A stretch of 64,000 nt of DNA from Pseudodesulfovibrio profundus (GTDB lineage: Bacteria; Desulfobacterota; Desulfovibrionia; Desulfovibrionales; Desulfovibrionaceae). Below the pieces are notes generated by a model. That model searched no databases, was not told where the DNA came from, and was given only the letters and a program-made list of their open reading frames with translations. The translations under genes were made by a program, and so were the position numbers. Of the stretch, positions 25,621 through 34,666 are shown piece by piece; positions within the stretch are counted from its first letter, which is position 1, and each line of letters starts with the position of its first letter. The stretch covers positions 1,221,501 through 1,285,500 of the forward strand of contig NZ_LT907975.1 in the NCBI RefSeq assembly GCF_900217235.1, read 5' to 3'.

Positions 25621-26354
25621 TTACCGCCATCCCATGGTACGATCCCCAGCCCGGCGCTCCAAGAGCTGGGCGGGCGCACACCATGCTCACGGACACGATC
25701 AAGGACCTGCTCAGGTGGCCCGGAAGCGACTAGGCGTCCGTGATCCAGTACAGCGAGTTCATCGACGAGATCGACCAGACATTCCAAATCGTGCGATGAA
25801 ATCATTTGCGTCAGGCCAGCCTTTTTGTTTTCGACTATCATGGCCCGCATTTCCCGCATGCCCGAATAATCCAGCCCGCTGAACGGTTCATCAAGCAAAA
25901 GGACTTCGGGATCGTCAAGCAATGCCGCGGCAAGGCAAACTTTTCGCTTCATTCCCCATGACAAAGTCTGGACAGGGCGTTCCCATGCCTCGATCAAGTC
26001 AAATCGTGTAGCCATCGAGCGGGCCAGACTCTCTGCATCCGCATTCCGTGTCCGACCAAGCAGCAGATCCTCTTCGACAGTTGCTCCAAGTATCTGCAAG
26101 TCGGCATCCTGCATGACCATGCGACAGATCGAGCGAATACGCTTCTCGTATCCCGGGCTCATTACGCCACCAACTTGAATCGTCCCGCTCTCCGGAGAGA
26201 ACAATCCAGACACGAGCGAGAGCAGCGTAGATTTGCCGCTACCGTTAGCTCCGACCAGCCCGATAAGTTTGCCACGTTCCACGTGCATCGAAATGTCGGA
26301 CAGAACCGTTCCACCGCTGGGGTATGTGTAATCGACGTTTGTAAGCCTTATCAT
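25617..26354 (-). CDS. ECF transporter ATPase (CbiO/EcfA family)
   Basis: This 245-aa ABC ATPase has Walker A GANGSGKST (about 36-44), a Q-loop, Walker B EVLLLDEPFSG and the switch His in SSHDLE. The signature reads LSWGMKRK instead of LSGGQ, a noticeable departure near the second nucleotide site. It overlaps the T-component gene, so the two are one operon. Only one ATPase gene is present, so a homodimer is likely. The substrate is unknown; cobalt, nickel or biotin are the usual options for a T-A pair. Confidence 0.88.
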   Translation of the reverse strand: MIRLTNVDYTYPSGGTVLSDISMHVERGKLIGLVGANGSGKSTLLSLVSGLFSPESGTIQVGGVMSPGYEKRIRSICRMVMQDADLQILGATVEEDLLLGRTRNADAESLARSMATRFDLIEAWERPVQTLSWGMKRKVCLAAALLDDPEVLLLDEPFSGLDYSGMREMRAMIVENKKAGLTQMISSHDLECLVDLVDELAVLDHGRLVASGPPEQVLDRVREHGVRPPSSWSAGLGIVPWDGGK

Positions 26355-26461
26355 GAGTATTCCTTATGTTGGCAACTCCACCACTTTCCATCACAGGCCG
26401 ACTAACTGTCAACACACCAGACCAGGCAATGATAGTCTCCCACAAAGAGTTCGCCATAAAA

Positions 26462-26487
26462 AAAGCCCCTGCCGAAGCAGGGGCTTT
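26462..26487 (-). terminator. Intrinsic terminator of the FadL-like gene
   Basis: An 11-bp stem AAAGCCCCTGC/GCAGGGGCTTT with a CGAA loop is followed on the minus strand by a long T-run, 20 bp after the FadL-like stop. Confidence 0.9.
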
Positions 26488-26507
26488 GTCATCATATGTG
26501 CAACAAA

Positions 26508-27740
26508 CTAGAACTGGTATCCGCCGGAAAGACTGAAGATGGTGGTGGAGCCGTTCTTGAAATCATAGCTGTATGTGGCTGTGTCAGAAGCTTCGTAGGT
26601 AATTCCGTGACGCTCTTTAGTGACGATGTACATACCGGCCGCATCAACAAACCAGTGATCACCCTTGAAGCCAAGGCCAAGGGAGAACAGATTTCTGTCG
26701 TTGGCTGGCAGCATGACGGAAGCATGCTCGTGACGGGTCGGGGTCTGGTCGTAGACGTAACCACCGCGAAGAGCAAACATGTCGGTCAGCCAGTACTCGG
26801 CACCAAGCTGAAAACGCCAGGTATTCTTGTAGTAGAAATCGGTCTCGCTATCTTCGTAATTCGGATTGTCACCACCATAGTTATACTTCATTTTGTCGAA
26901 GTATTCCCAACGGGTGTGGATCACAGAAAACTCAAAAGTCAGATCTTCGGTCGGACGGTAGCCAAGACCAAGATTGTAGCTGGACGGGAAGGTAGCGGAA
27001 ACTTTTACGTGGTCACTTCCAATATAGTCATTGTTCACATCGCCATACCCGGCAAAGTCGGTGGGAGTGCGATACTGGAAACCGACATTCCACTGATCAT
27101 TGAACTTGTAATCAAGGGCGATGTTACCACCGACAGAAGTACCTTCAACTTCAATAGAAGCTGTCGAGTATGCGGGAAAAGGTACTGGAATAGCACGGTC
27201 CAATTTCATGGAGCCCTGCATGACTTCAACGCCGAAAGCGAAAGAAAAGTTGTCATTTACTTTGAACGCGAGGCTCGGGTTCATGGAGTAGGACTCAAGA
27301 AGCACTTCCTGCAAAAGATAACGTCCGCCCCAATCATCATCGTAACGCATGCCCAGACCATAACGGGTGAACACGCCGACACCGGCGGTGACACGATCGG
27401 TGAGGGGCTGCACATAGTAGGCATGAGGAACCATGAATGTCTGGCTTTCTGTGGTATTGTTACCTACAGCGCCAAGACCACCACCATTATCGGTGATGTT
27501 GACATCGATCTGCGGAGTAATAGCCGCCACACCAGTCATGACCTGTGCGCTATCGAACTGGGTCATAAGGGCCGGGTTGTATGCAACAACCGAAGCATCG
27601 GTACCGGTGGCGATATTCGCTGTACCCATACCAATGGCGCGAGAACCCCACTCATAGAGAGCGAAGCCGCCTGCATGGGCCGTAGAAGCCAGCAGGCAAA
27701 TAAAAAGACTACAGTAAACTAGAACGGATGCACGTTTCAT
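26508..27740 (-). CDS. OmpP1/FadL-family outer-membrane transporter
   Basis: This 410-aa outer-membrane protein has a signal peptide (hydrophobic core to about residue 22, STAHA/GGF). The mature N-terminus resembles FadL/TodX: GFALYEWGSRAIGMG followed by VVAYNPALM. The rest is a beta-barrel pattern ending in Phe (GGYQF). Family members take up long-chain fatty acids or other hydrophobic compounds. It is monocistronic with its own terminator. The 294-bp upstream region separates it from the divergent membrane protein at 28035. Confidence 0.92.
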   Translation of the reverse strand: MKRASVLVYCSLFICLLASTAHAGGFALYEWGSRAIGMGTANIATGTDASVVAYNPALMTQFDSAQVMTGVAAITPQIDVNITDNGGGLGAVGNNTTESQTFMVPHAYYVQPLTDRVTAGVGVFTRYGLGMRYDDDWGGRYLLQEVLLESYSMNPSLAFKVNDNFSFAFGVEVMQGSMKLDRAIPVPFPAYSTASIEVEGTSVGGNIALDYKFNDQWNVGFQYRTPTDFAGYGDVNNDYIGSDHVKVSATFPSSYNLGLGYRPTEDLTFEFSVIHTRWEYFDKMKYNYGGDNPNYEDSETDFYYKNTWRFQLGAEYWLTDMFALRGGYVYDQTPTRHEHASVMLPANDRNLFSLGLGFKGDHWFVDAAGMYIVTKERHGITYEASDTATYSYDFKNGSTTIFSLSGGYQF

Positions 27741-27846
27741 CCTTCCCCCTTGGCGATTGCCGCTCGTAATGCGACAATGGTCTGTTCAGTGACGCCGACA
27801 CTCCCAGATAGTCGACAGACATGCATCCGTCCTGGCGGCACCGAGG

Positions 27847-27858
27847 TTTAACGTTAAA
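27847..27858. promoter_or_regulatory. 12-bp perfect palindrome upstream of the FadL-like gene
   Basis: TTTAACGTTAAA lies in the AT-rich gap 27741-28034 between divergent genes, about 107 bp before the FadL-like start. It is a candidate operator, with no known binder recognised. I see no other clear element in this gap. Confidence 0.25.
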
Positions 27859-28034
27859 ATTGCACAAACGCCGAACCTATAACCAAAAGATGACATTGTG
27901 TAAATATGGTAACATACAAAAAGAATGTTAAAACAGCGGTTTAAACCACTTGTTTGAATCCGGCGTTTGAACGGCACACTTCTGGCAAATCATTACGCCA
28001 TGGGAATATTTTTCCTTGTATCCAAGGGGGACAA

Positions 28035-28478
28035 ATGCTGCCGCGACTCGACATAAAAGAAAAGAATTTCCACGGAATACTCGCTGTAGGGGGAATTGCC
28101 GGTATCATTGAGGGAAGCATCCGCTACGGGTTCACCCTGCACACCGCGTTTCCGGGCATGATGCTCACACTTGTCAGTGCCTTTTTGGGTGCTTTTACCG
28201 GATTCTTTTTAAAGGATTTATTTCGCACATGGTCCGGCAAGCCACCCTACCGGGGCATTAACAATGATGGATGGATGATGGGCGCTTTCCTCGGCACGCT
28301 TCTGGGGACAATCATCCAGACAGCAAACAGCGCGGACGGGGCCAACCTTGTCATCGGGTCCATGACGGGCGCATTCATCGGCGCCATGGCCGGCGCATTC
28401 CCCGATGAATTCATCACCCCCATACTCGAAATGATGCAGGCCAATCGAAAAAAGCCCACAAAAAAAGCCCCGCGCTAA
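28035..28478 (+). CDS. Small Gly-rich membrane protein, unknown
   Basis: This 147-aa protein has about three to four hydrophobic segments with glycine-zipper patterns (GGIAGIIEGS, MMGAFLGTLLGT, MTGAFIGAMAGAF) and a basic C-terminus. No family is recognised with confidence. The ATG at 28035 follows AAGGGGGA; a longer upstream frame from 27954 is not hydrophobic and has no ribosome site. The 3' end contains the terminator used by the convergent DUF4198 gene. Confidence 0.7.
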   Translation: MLPRLDIKEKNFHGILAVGGIAGIIEGSIRYGFTLHTAFPGMMLTLVSAFLGAFTGFFLKDLFRTWSGKPPYRGINNDGWMMGAFLGTLLGTIIQTANSADGANLVIGSMTGAFIGAMAGAFPDEFITPILEMMQANRKKPTKKAPR

Positions 28479-28488
28479 CATGGGGCTT
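28465..28488 (-). terminator. Terminator of the DUF4198 gene
   Basis: AAGCCCC and GGGGCTT form a 7-bp stem around a 10-nt loop. On the minus strand it is followed by a T-rich run. It overlaps the last codons of the plus-strand membrane protein. Confidence 0.75.
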
Positions 28489-28511
28489 CATAAGTCATTC
28501 TACCTAAATGG

Positions 28512-29261
28512 TTACTGCATTTTCACCCAAATAACCGCGCCGAGTTCCAGTTCACGGCCATTATAAGGCTCACTGTCGGCATTAAGACCGGCAAATCCCC
28601 ACCACCCTTTCCAGGGACAGACAAAAGTGAATACGCCGTTACCGTCAGCAATCACTTCCTGTGTGATCATGCGATCGGCCGGGGCCTGCTTATCACCTTT
28701 CTCATTATAGTATTCGACTTCCACACGAGTATACGGGGCAGGCTTGCCATCCAGCATGACGATCCCCTGAAAGACGTTGCCCGCATAGTTGCCAAAAGGA
28801 CGCGTCAGAGGGACGATTTCCGTCTTGAGGCCAAGGGGCTGATTCCAGTTTTCGCCTTCACCGAAACCATCGATCACGACTTTGGTGATGTGACGAATGT
28901 AATTATTTTCGGCATCTTCCTTGTACGGAACCGGATCAAACACGAATGTGTAAAGGCCGGGACTGCGAGGTGTGAAAGAGGTTTCCCATGCGGTGTGTCC
29001 CATGACTTTGGTCTGCTTGAGCGTGCCCAGAAGGTCGGTTTTATCTTCATTGTTGGCGACCACAAAAAATTCGGCCGGCTTCTCCAACTCCATTCCGACC
29101 ATCTCGAAAGGATGAGAAAAAGAAAGAGTCATGTTAACAGAACGCTTGTCCTGATCCATGCCATCCGTGTCGGGAATCAACATGCCAAAATGCGCCCAGG
29201 CTGTACCTGCACCCAGTGTCAGAACCATGATCAAAGCCATCAGAATCCGCTTGCCAGTCAT
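28512..29261 (-). CDS. DUF4198 periplasmic protein
   Basis: This 249-aa secreted protein has a signal peptide ending at about residue 23 (GTAWA/HFGM), so the mature protein begins with His followed by FGMLIP, a pattern of DUF4198 proteins. Members are found with nickel and cobalt uptake genes and are thought to bind metal in the periplasm. ECF T and A genes are 2 kb away but separated by other genes, so a link is only suggestive. I chose the ATG at 29261 with GAGG just upstream. Confidence 0.85.
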   Translation of the reverse strand: MTGKRILMALIMVLTLGAGTAWAHFGMLIPDTDGMDQDKRSVNMTLSFSHPFEMVGMELEKPAEFFVVANNEDKTDLLGTLKQTKVMGHTAWETSFTPRSPGLYTFVFDPVPYKEDAENNYIRHITKVVIDGFGEGENWNQPLGLKTEIVPLTRPFGNYAGNVFQGIVMLDGKPAPYTRVEVEYYNEKGDKQAPADRMITQEVIADGNGVFTFVCPWKGWWGFAGLNADSEPYNGRELELGAVIWVKMQ

Positions 29262-29387
29262 ACGTACCTCACTCACTTGAACAGTCACAAATTTCATTTT
29301 CTAACACGATTGATGCATACTAGAAAGAAAATCGTAACACATGTCAAGCAGAGAATACGATTTTATAGCACACCTATGCAATAGGAT

Positions 29388-30314
29388 TTACTGATTGTCC
29401 GGCTTGGACCATCGCCTGGCGAGAGAGACACCGGATATATTGTGCCAGAGCGAAAACAAGGCGCCGGGAAGGGCTGAGGCAGCGCCGAAGTACTTGACGG
29501 CAAGGGCCACACCAAGACCGGAGTTCTGCATTCCCACTTCAATGGCAATGGTGCGTGCATCCTGCTTGGAACAACGAGCCAGACGAGCGAGCCCGTACCC
29601 CGACGCGAGGCCGATAGCATTGTGTACAGCGACGGCAAGCAGCACGAGCAGCGGGAAAGCCAGCAGGGTTTGCTGATTCAACCCGATGATGCAGGCTATG
29701 AGCAGCGCAATCACAATAATGGATACCGAGGGGAAGAAGCGGATTAACGGATCGAGTTTACGCCGCAGCAGACGACGAAGTATAAGCCCGTCCACCAATG
29801 GAAACACGACGATCCAGAATACGGACTCAACCATGCCCCAAAAGTCGATGTGAATCTGTTTTTCGAGCACCATATATATGATGGCGGGAGTCAAGACCGG
29901 GGCGACACAGGTTGAAGCAAGCGTCAGCGTGACCGAAAGCGGAACATTGGCCTTGGCAAGATAAGCGATAACATTGGACGCAGTCCCTCCGGGGCAAGCC
30001 CCCACCACAACCATGCCGATCAGCACGGCCGGCGGCAGCCCAAAGACAAATGATATGGCCACGGCCGCCAACGGCATCACTATGTATTGCACGGCCATAC
30101 CGAGCAGCACGACGGGCCATTTGCGCAGTATCTCCCTGAAATCACCGAACTCAAGTGTCAATCCCATGCCGAACATGATCACGCCCAGTCCAAGCGGGAT
30201 GTGGGGCTTGATCCATGTAAAGGATGGCGGATACGCCAATGCCACAGAGCAAAGGAGTATCGTGATCAAAAGAAACTGTTTTTCGATGAACCGGGGGATC
30301 GCGTCAATTTGCAT
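29388..30314 (-). CDS. Bile acid:sodium symporter-family transporter
   Basis: This 308-aa inner-membrane protein has nine to ten helices and the BASS-family segment GACPGGTASNVIAYLAKANV (about residues 105-125), which forms the conserved crossing region. Members use sodium to import organic anions; the bacterial substrates are mostly unknown. The ATG has no clear ribosome site. The gene stands alone. Confidence 0.92.
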   Translation of the reverse strand: MQIDAIPRFIEKQFLLITILLCSVALAYPPSFTWIKPHIPLGLGVIMFGMGLTLEFGDFREILRKWPVVLLGMAVQYIVMPLAAVAISFVFGLPPAVLIGMVVVGACPGGTASNVIAYLAKANVPLSVTLTLASTCVAPVLTPAIIYMVLEKQIHIDFWGMVESVFWIVVFPLVDGLILRRLLRRKLDPLIRFFPSVSIIVIALLIACIIGLNQQTLLAFPLLVLLAVAVHNAIGLASGYGLARLARCSKQDARTIAIEVGMQNSGLGVALAVKYFGAASALPGALFSLWHNISGVSLARRWSKPDNQ

Positions 30315-30385
30315 GCCGCATTGGGTGTATTAAAACCGTGTGCATGTCAATGATGATCTCGGCTGAAACTATCTGCACCGGAAGG

Positions 30386-30414
30386 TTGACGAAGTCGAAC
30401 GAAAGCTGTAGGAA
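30386..30414 (+). promoter_or_regulatory. Candidate promoter of the SRP RNA gene
   Basis: TTGACG, a 17-bp spacer and TAGGAA lie about 15-20 bp before the proposed RNA start. The -10 is weak, so this is tentative. Confidence 0.4.
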
Positions 30415-30429
30415 CAATCTTCTCATTTG

Positions 30430-30520
30430 GAGGGAAGCCGGGCGGCGGTAGCGTCGAAAACCCCGTCAGGTCCGAGAGGAAGCAGCGGTATCGGTTGCTA
30501 TCGGGTGTCCGGTTTCCACT
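30430..30520 (+). ncRNA. ffs: Signal recognition particle RNA (4.5S type)
   Basis: The conserved SRP core GTCAGGTCC-GAGA-GGAAGCAGC lies at about 30465-30486, flanked by the closing helix GGAAGCCGG (30433-30441) and CCGGTTTCC (30509-30517). The RNA is about 85-90 nt, the short bacterial type without an Alu domain. It binds Ffh and directs membrane-protein synthesis. The apical tetraloop reads GAGA instead of the common GGAA. A strong terminator follows. The exact ends are approximate. Confidence 0.9.
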
Positions 30521-30522
30521 CA

Positions 30523-30552
30523 AAGGCGCGTTCTACGGAACGCGCCTTTTTT
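30523..30552 (+). terminator. Intrinsic terminator of the SRP RNA
   Basis: A 10-bp stem AAGGCGCGTT/AACGCGCCTT with a 6-nt loop is followed by six T residues. Confidence 0.93.
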
Positions 30553-30593
30553 ATTGCTTTCGAGACAAACACTCAGCAAGGCCTCGCAGTCAC

Positions 30594-32558
30594 TCACGCT
30601 GCCTGTTCAGCCATTCGGCAAAACGACACACGCTCGTCATCCCCGCCAATAATCGCGATATAATCCCCTGCCATCAAATTGTAATTGGCATCGGGATTGG
30701 TCCGCAGCTCGCCGTTTCGGACAACACCCACGATGGAAGCACCCGTAATCATACGGACATTGCTTTCTCCTATCGAACGATTAACCAGCGGGCTATCTGC
30801 AGCCAGCGTCACCCACTGCAAGTCGAACTGACGCTCGGCACTACGAAGCTGTGAAAGCTCCCGACATTCGTTATTCTCGTCGCACAGAACTGAGTACAAC
30901 TCCTGGCGCACATTCTCGATATGACGCTGCACTTCCATGGCCGACATATCCAGGTTGATAAGTGACTGGCGCGCTATTTCGAGGCTTCCCTCCAGCTCGG
31001 GCAGCACGGCATCGGAAACACCCAGTTCCTTCATGGTCTTGAACTCTTCATAACACGATGACCGGGCCACGATTTTCAGACTCTCATTCATTTTCCTGAC
31101 CAGCTTGATTATGGATCGTGTCGTGACATAATCGGGTATCGCCACTACGACGAGCGCTGCCGAGTGAATCCCGGCTGCCTCCAGCACGATCTCCTGACCG
31201 GCGTCACCATATATAACAGTCAACCCGGAAGACTTGGCCTGCTCGAAACGTCGCTGATCATATTCGACAATCACATGCGGTTTTCCAAGTCGCTTCATGA
31301 TCTGCCCTACCTGTACCCCTATCTGTCCGCCTCCAAGGATGACGACATGCTCGCCCAGTCCTTCATCGGGGATGTTGGTCGATTCAAGCTTTTCGTGCAC
31401 GAACAGACGCCGTCTGAGTCGATACAGTCGTGCTGTCTGCCCGGAAATGATCGGCGTCAATGCCATGGAGAGAATGGCAACCGTCAGGACCAGCGAATAC
31501 AGATCATTGGAAATCGAGCCGGTAGAGACACCCATTCGGGCCAGAACAAAGGCGAATTCACCCACCTGAAACAAGCCCAGACCAACGGCCAGCGGGACGA
31601 CGTTCCGGTACTTGAAGAAAGCGGAGACCACGGCAAAGATGACTCCCTTGCCCACGCAGACGATCAGCAGCAGCCACAGAACGTTGGAGAAGTTGTCCAC
31701 GAGGAATCGCGGATCAAACAACATGCCGACCGAGGAGAAGAACAGCAGGCCGAAGATATCGCGCAAGGGGATGATATCATTGAGCGCCTGATGGCCGTAG
31801 TCGGACTCACTGAGCACCATACCGGCCACAAACGCACCAAATGCGAAAGAGAGGCCGACAAGGTAGGTCAGATAGCCCACACCCAATCCAATGGCGACAA
31901 TGGCGAGCAGGAAGAGCTCACGGGACCCGAACCGCGCAATGCGCGTCATGATCCACGGCAGAAGTCGCGTCCCAAGGACGATCATGGCAGTCAGGAAGCC
32001 CACTGCCTTGAGTGCGGCAAAGCCCAGCTTGGGCAGTCCGACAACCGGGTCGTTCAATTCCGGCAGCGCAATCATCAGCGGAACCACGGCCAGGTCCTGA
32101 ACGATGAGCATGCCGATCATGACCTTGCTCGAAAGCGTGCCCATCCACCCCTGATTCATCAGGGTTTTGAGGATGACCATGGTGCTTGAAAAGGAGAGGA
32201 GCGCCCCGAGCCAGATGGACGATTTCCAATCCAGCCCCATGAGTTGTCCGGCCCCATACCCTAGTAGTATGGTCAGCAACATCTGTAACGGGGTACCTAT
32301 CAGCGCAATCTTTTTGACCGGTTTCAAGTCCTTGAGCGAAAACTCCAAGCCCAGGGCAAAGAGCAGCAAGGCGATACCGATCTCGGCCAACAGTTCAATT
32401 TCATGAACTCCTGCTACCGTATATCCGCCGGTATGCGGTCCAAGCAGAACACCGGCCAGAATATACCCGAGGATGAGCGGCTGTCCCAACCGCTGCACAA
32501 GCAGGCCGGCAAAAAAAGCGAAGACGACTATGAGGATGATATCGGTTGCAATACCCAT
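30594..32558 (-). CDS. CPA2-family cation:proton antiporter with RCK domain
   Basis: This 654-aa protein resembles KefB/KefC-type systems. An N-terminal antiporter domain of about 12 helices (1-390) is followed by a TrkA-N (RCK) nucleotide-binding domain with [17 protein letters not shown] (about 405) and a TrkA-C domain (about 565-645). It exchanges K+ or Na+ for protons under control of a bound nucleotide. AGGGA precedes the ATG. It stands alone. Confidence 0.92.
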   Translation of the reverse strand: MGIATDIILIVVFAFFAGLLVQRLGQPLILGYILAGVLLGPHTGGYTVAGVHEIELLAEIGIALLLFALGLEFSLKDLKPVKKIALIGTPLQMLLTILLGYGAGQLMGLDWKSSIWLGALLSFSSTMVILKTLMNQGWMGTLSSKVMIGMLIVQDLAVVPLMIALPELNDPVVGLPKLGFAALKAVGFLTAMIVLGTRLLPWIMTRIARFGSRELFLLAIVAIGLGVGYLTYLVGLSFAFGAFVAGMVLSESDYGHQALNDIIPLRDIFGLLFFSSVGMLFDPRFLVDNFSNVLWLLLIVCVGKGVIFAVVSAFFKYRNVVPLAVGLGLFQVGEFAFVLARMGVSTGSISNDLYSLVLTVAILSMALTPIISGQTARLYRLRRRLFVHEKLESTNIPDEGLGEHVVILGGGQIGVQVGQIMKRLGKPHVIVEYDQRRFEQAKSSGLTVIYGDAGQEIVLEAAGIHSAALVVVAIPDYVTTRSIIKLVRKMNESLKIVARSSCYEEFKTMKELGVSDAVLPELEGSLEIARQSLINLDMSAMEVQRHIENVRQELYSVLCDENNECRELSQLRSAERQFDLQWVTLAADSPLVNRSIGESNVRMITGASIVGVVRNGELRTNPDANYNLMAGDYIAIIGGDDERVSFCRMAEQAA

Positions 32559-32635
32559 GATGGTCCCTTGGTTTCAGAGGTCTGGGGTCATTCCCGCCCC
32601 CTGCCGTTAAATGCGTTCCCTACAAAGCACTTGAT

Positions 32636-32670
32636 AAAGGCCTTGGCAGTATCTCTCTACCAAGGCCTTT
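32636..32670. terminator. Hairpin between a small membrane protein and the antiporter
   Basis: AAAGGCCTTGG and CCAAGGCCTTT form an 11-bp stem around a 13-nt loop, about 33 bp after the small-protein stop. The T-run on either side is poor, so termination may be partial. Confidence 0.5.
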
Positions 32671-32702
32671 CGTGCCTATATACTCACTGAGGGTGAGTTG
32701 TC

Positions 32703-32873
32703 TTATCGTTCGTTGAACCAGAGGATGGCAAAGAAGACAGCCATGACAGCTACCATCTTCGACCCATAGAGCAATTGGTCCTTTAACGACATTTTCTTGG
32801 GAGTGTAATCGATTTCCGCTTCAGCCACAGCCACATTATCGGCTTTTACCGCCGTAGAATCGTGATTGGTCAT
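32703..32873 (-). CDS. Small single-pass membrane protein (56 aa)
   Basis: This 56-aa protein has a polar N-terminal half and one hydrophobic helix near the C-terminus (VAVMAVFFAILWF), ending in NER. GGAGG lies six bases before the ATG at 32873, which supports real translation. It is followed by a hairpin and then the antiporter gene on the same strand. The family is not recognised. Confidence 0.65.
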   Translation of the reverse strand: MTNHDSTAVKADNVAVAEAEIDYTPKKMSLKDQLLYGSKMVAVMAVFFAILWFNER

Positions 32874-32953
32874 ACTGACCTCCGTTGTACGAAAGGAATT
32901 ACGCACACCACCGGCAGCTTACTGCCCGGGTGACATTAGTAAGGAATTTCCTA

Positions 32954-33361
32954 TTATATCGTGTACAAAGGAGGAGCACGAGCGGGTTTGGCTCCCGGCT
33001 CATATTGTATATCAGGACGCTGGGAAAAACCACTGAAACCGGAAGAAACCGTGCGGATGACCTTGATCTGAATATCGGCCAGACTGAGCGCTGCCCCCGT
33101 ATCTCTCAATCCGGGTTTGCCACTGCTTCTCGACGGCGGCTCGGCAATGCTCTCGGTGAACTCCGCGAATTCGGCAACAAGAATATCCGAGAAAGCGGCC
33201 CCATTCAGAGACACCTTCTTCGCATAGCCGCAGCCAACCATTGTTGCCGGTAAATACACCGCCAACAAAAGAAGCACGAAAAGCTGCGATATGGTAGAAT
33301 TATGCTTGTTCACCGGAGTCGACCATTCATTGAAAATCGAGTTAAGAACCGAAACCGCCAC
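32954..33361 (-). CDS. Putative lipoprotein (about 135 aa)
   Basis: A hydrophobic stretch (FVLLLLAVYLPATMVG) ends in a Cys that fits a lipobox (TMVGC), so the mature protein would be lipid-anchored. The rest is short and not recognised. The GTG at 33361 has GGGAAG upstream. A second GTG at 33313 would give a more normal signal-peptide length but lacks a ribosome site. A good promoter (TTGACA, 16 bp, TATCCA) lies just upstream, supporting a real gene. Confidence 0.55.
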   Translation of the reverse strand: MAVSVLNSIFNEWSTPVNKHNSTISQLFVLLLLAVYLPATMVGCGYAKKVSLNGAAFSDILVAEFAEFTESIAEPPSRSSGKPGLRDTGAALSLADIQIKVIRTVSSGFSGFSQRPDIQYEPGAKPARAPPLYTI

Positions 33362-33414
33362 TCATCTTCCCAAATAAAGGAAGTACAACGCACAGGCTCA
33401 GTCAGATCAAAGAA

Positions 33415-33442
33415 TGGATACGCACTCCGCACGCTTTGTCAA
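33415..33442 (-). promoter_or_regulatory. Sigma-70 promoter of the putative lipoprotein gene
   Basis: On the minus strand there is TTGACA, a 16-bp spacer and TATCCA, about 55 bp before the GTG start. Confidence 0.55.
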
Positions 33443-33532
33443 CAAGGAAGAACGACACTAATATTCGAGCCCGCGCAGAAATGCCTCTTGCCCTCACCAT
33501 CTCAGTCCTGGCCCCACTATCAGCACAATAAA

Positions 33533-33562
33533 AAAGGCTTGCAGCATCTGCTGCAAGCCTTT
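33533..33562 (-). terminator. Intrinsic terminator of tRNA-Ser
   Basis: A near-perfect dyad of 14 bp per arm, starting AAAGGCTTGCAG, is followed on the minus strand by TTTTATTGTG. It lies 10 bp past the tRNA. Confidence 0.88.
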
Positions 33563-33571
33563 GTATTATCG

Positions 33572-33663
33572 TGGCGGAGAGGAGAGGATTTGAACCTCCG
33601 ATCGAGTTACCCCGATACACGCTTTCCAGGCGTGCTCCTTAAGCCGGACTCGGACACCTCTCC
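33572..33663 (-). tRNA. tRNA-Ser (anticodon GGA)
   Basis: This 92-nt type II tRNA has acceptor GGAGAGG/CCTCTCC, anticodon stem CACGC/GCGTG with loop CTGGAAA (anticodon GGA), a long variable arm, T-loop TTCAAAT, discriminator G and an encoded CCA. Confidence 0.95.
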
Positions 33664-33677
33664 GCGTTGAGAGGCAG

Positions 33678-33706
33678 TAACTAACTAAATTGCCGGAGCT
33701 TGGCAA
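33678..33706 (-). promoter_or_regulatory. Candidate sigma-70 promoter of tRNA-Ser
   Basis: On the minus strand there is TTGCCA, a 17-bp spacer and TAGTTA, ending 14 bp before the mature 5' end. Confidence 0.5.
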
Positions 33707-33736
33707 GTAAAAAATTACAGAAAAATTATCTAATTG

Positions 33737-34654
33737 TTACAGAGGGAGTTGCAGACTACCCCGGAACTCATCCAGACTGCCGGCTCCCACCTCTTTCAGA
33801 AGGGCTTCGACCTCATCCACCAGAGTGAACGCGAAGTCCGGGCGGAGGAAATTGGCCGTACCGACCTGCACAGCCTGCGCGCCGACCAGCAGGAATTCCA
33901 GCGCATCTTCGGCAGAGGCAATGCCCCCAATTCCGACGACCGGGACATCCACGGCCTGCACCACCTGATGCACACAGCGAAGAGCCACCGGTTTGATGGC
34001 CGGGCCGGAAAGACCGGCAATGACATTGGCGATACGGGGCTTGCGATTGTAAATATCCACTGCCATGCCCGAAAGCGTATTGATGAGCGACAGGGAGTCT
34101 GCTCCGCCATCCACGGCAGCTTTGGCGCAGGTAACGATATCCGTGACGTTGGGAGACAGCTTGACCATGACATGCTTGTCTCCGGCGCGCTTCTTGACGG
34201 CCTCGGTGACCTTGCCGATCTGGGCCGGGTCTTGCCCGAACGCGATGCCCCCTTCCTTGACGTTGGGACAGGAGACATTGACCTCCAGAGCGGCCACACC
34301 GTCTTCAGCGGCAAGCACTGCTGCCAGCTCACCGAACTCCTCCGCATCGCACGCGTACAGATTGGCGATGACAGCCACATCCATTCGCTTGAGAGCGGGC
34401 AACGCCTGTGTGATGAAATTTTCCACGCCCGGATTCTGGATGCCAATGGCGTTCAGCATGCCGCAGGGCGTTTCGGCAATGCGCGGCATGGGGTTGCCTT
34501 CGCGGGGCTTGAGAGACAAACCTTTTGCGACAATGGCCCCGAGCTTGCTCAGATCGCCGTAGGCGGCAAACTCCAATCCAAACCCAAAGGTACCGGATGC
34601 GGTCATGATGGGGTTCTTGATATCCAGACCGCCGAAAGAAACGTTCATATCCAT
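33737..34654 (-). CDS. pyrD: Dihydroorotate dehydrogenase B, catalytic subunit
   Basis: This 305-aa FMN barrel oxidises dihydroorotate to orotate in pyrimidine synthesis. The conserved GTFGFGLEF, the NAIGIQNPG segment, the catalytic-Cys region NVSCPNVKEGG (class 1B uses Cys) and the FMN-phosphate motif GIGGIASAEDALEF are visible. It lies 12 bp after pyrK, which supplies the FAD/iron-sulfur subunit for NAD-linked turnover. Confidence 0.96.
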   Translation of the reverse strand: MDMNVSFGGLDIKNPIMTASGTFGFGLEFAAYGDLSKLGAIVAKGLSLKPREGNPMPRIAETPCGMLNAIGIQNPGVENFITQALPALKRMDVAVIANLYACDAEEFGELAAVLAAEDGVAALEVNVSCPNVKEGGIAFGQDPAQIGKVTEAVKKRAGDKHVMVKLSPNVTDIVTCAKAAVDGGADSLSLINTLSGMAVDIYNRKPRIANVIAGLSGPAIKPVALRCVHQVVQAVDVPVVGIGGIASAEDALEFLLVGAQAVQVGTANFLRPDFAFTLVDEVEALLKEVGAGSLDEFRGSLQLPL

Positions 34655-34666
34655 TGGGAAAAGCTC

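Noticed and set aside
26496-27722. 408-codon open frame opposite the FadL-like gene
   Set aside because: The minus-strand product has a signal peptide and barrel pattern. The plus frame has no support.
33402-33571. Possible tRNA-like remnant (ATTCGAGCCCGCGC) between tRNA-Ser and the lipoprotein gene
   Set aside because: Only a T-loop-like string is present. No acceptor or anticodon stem can be drawn.
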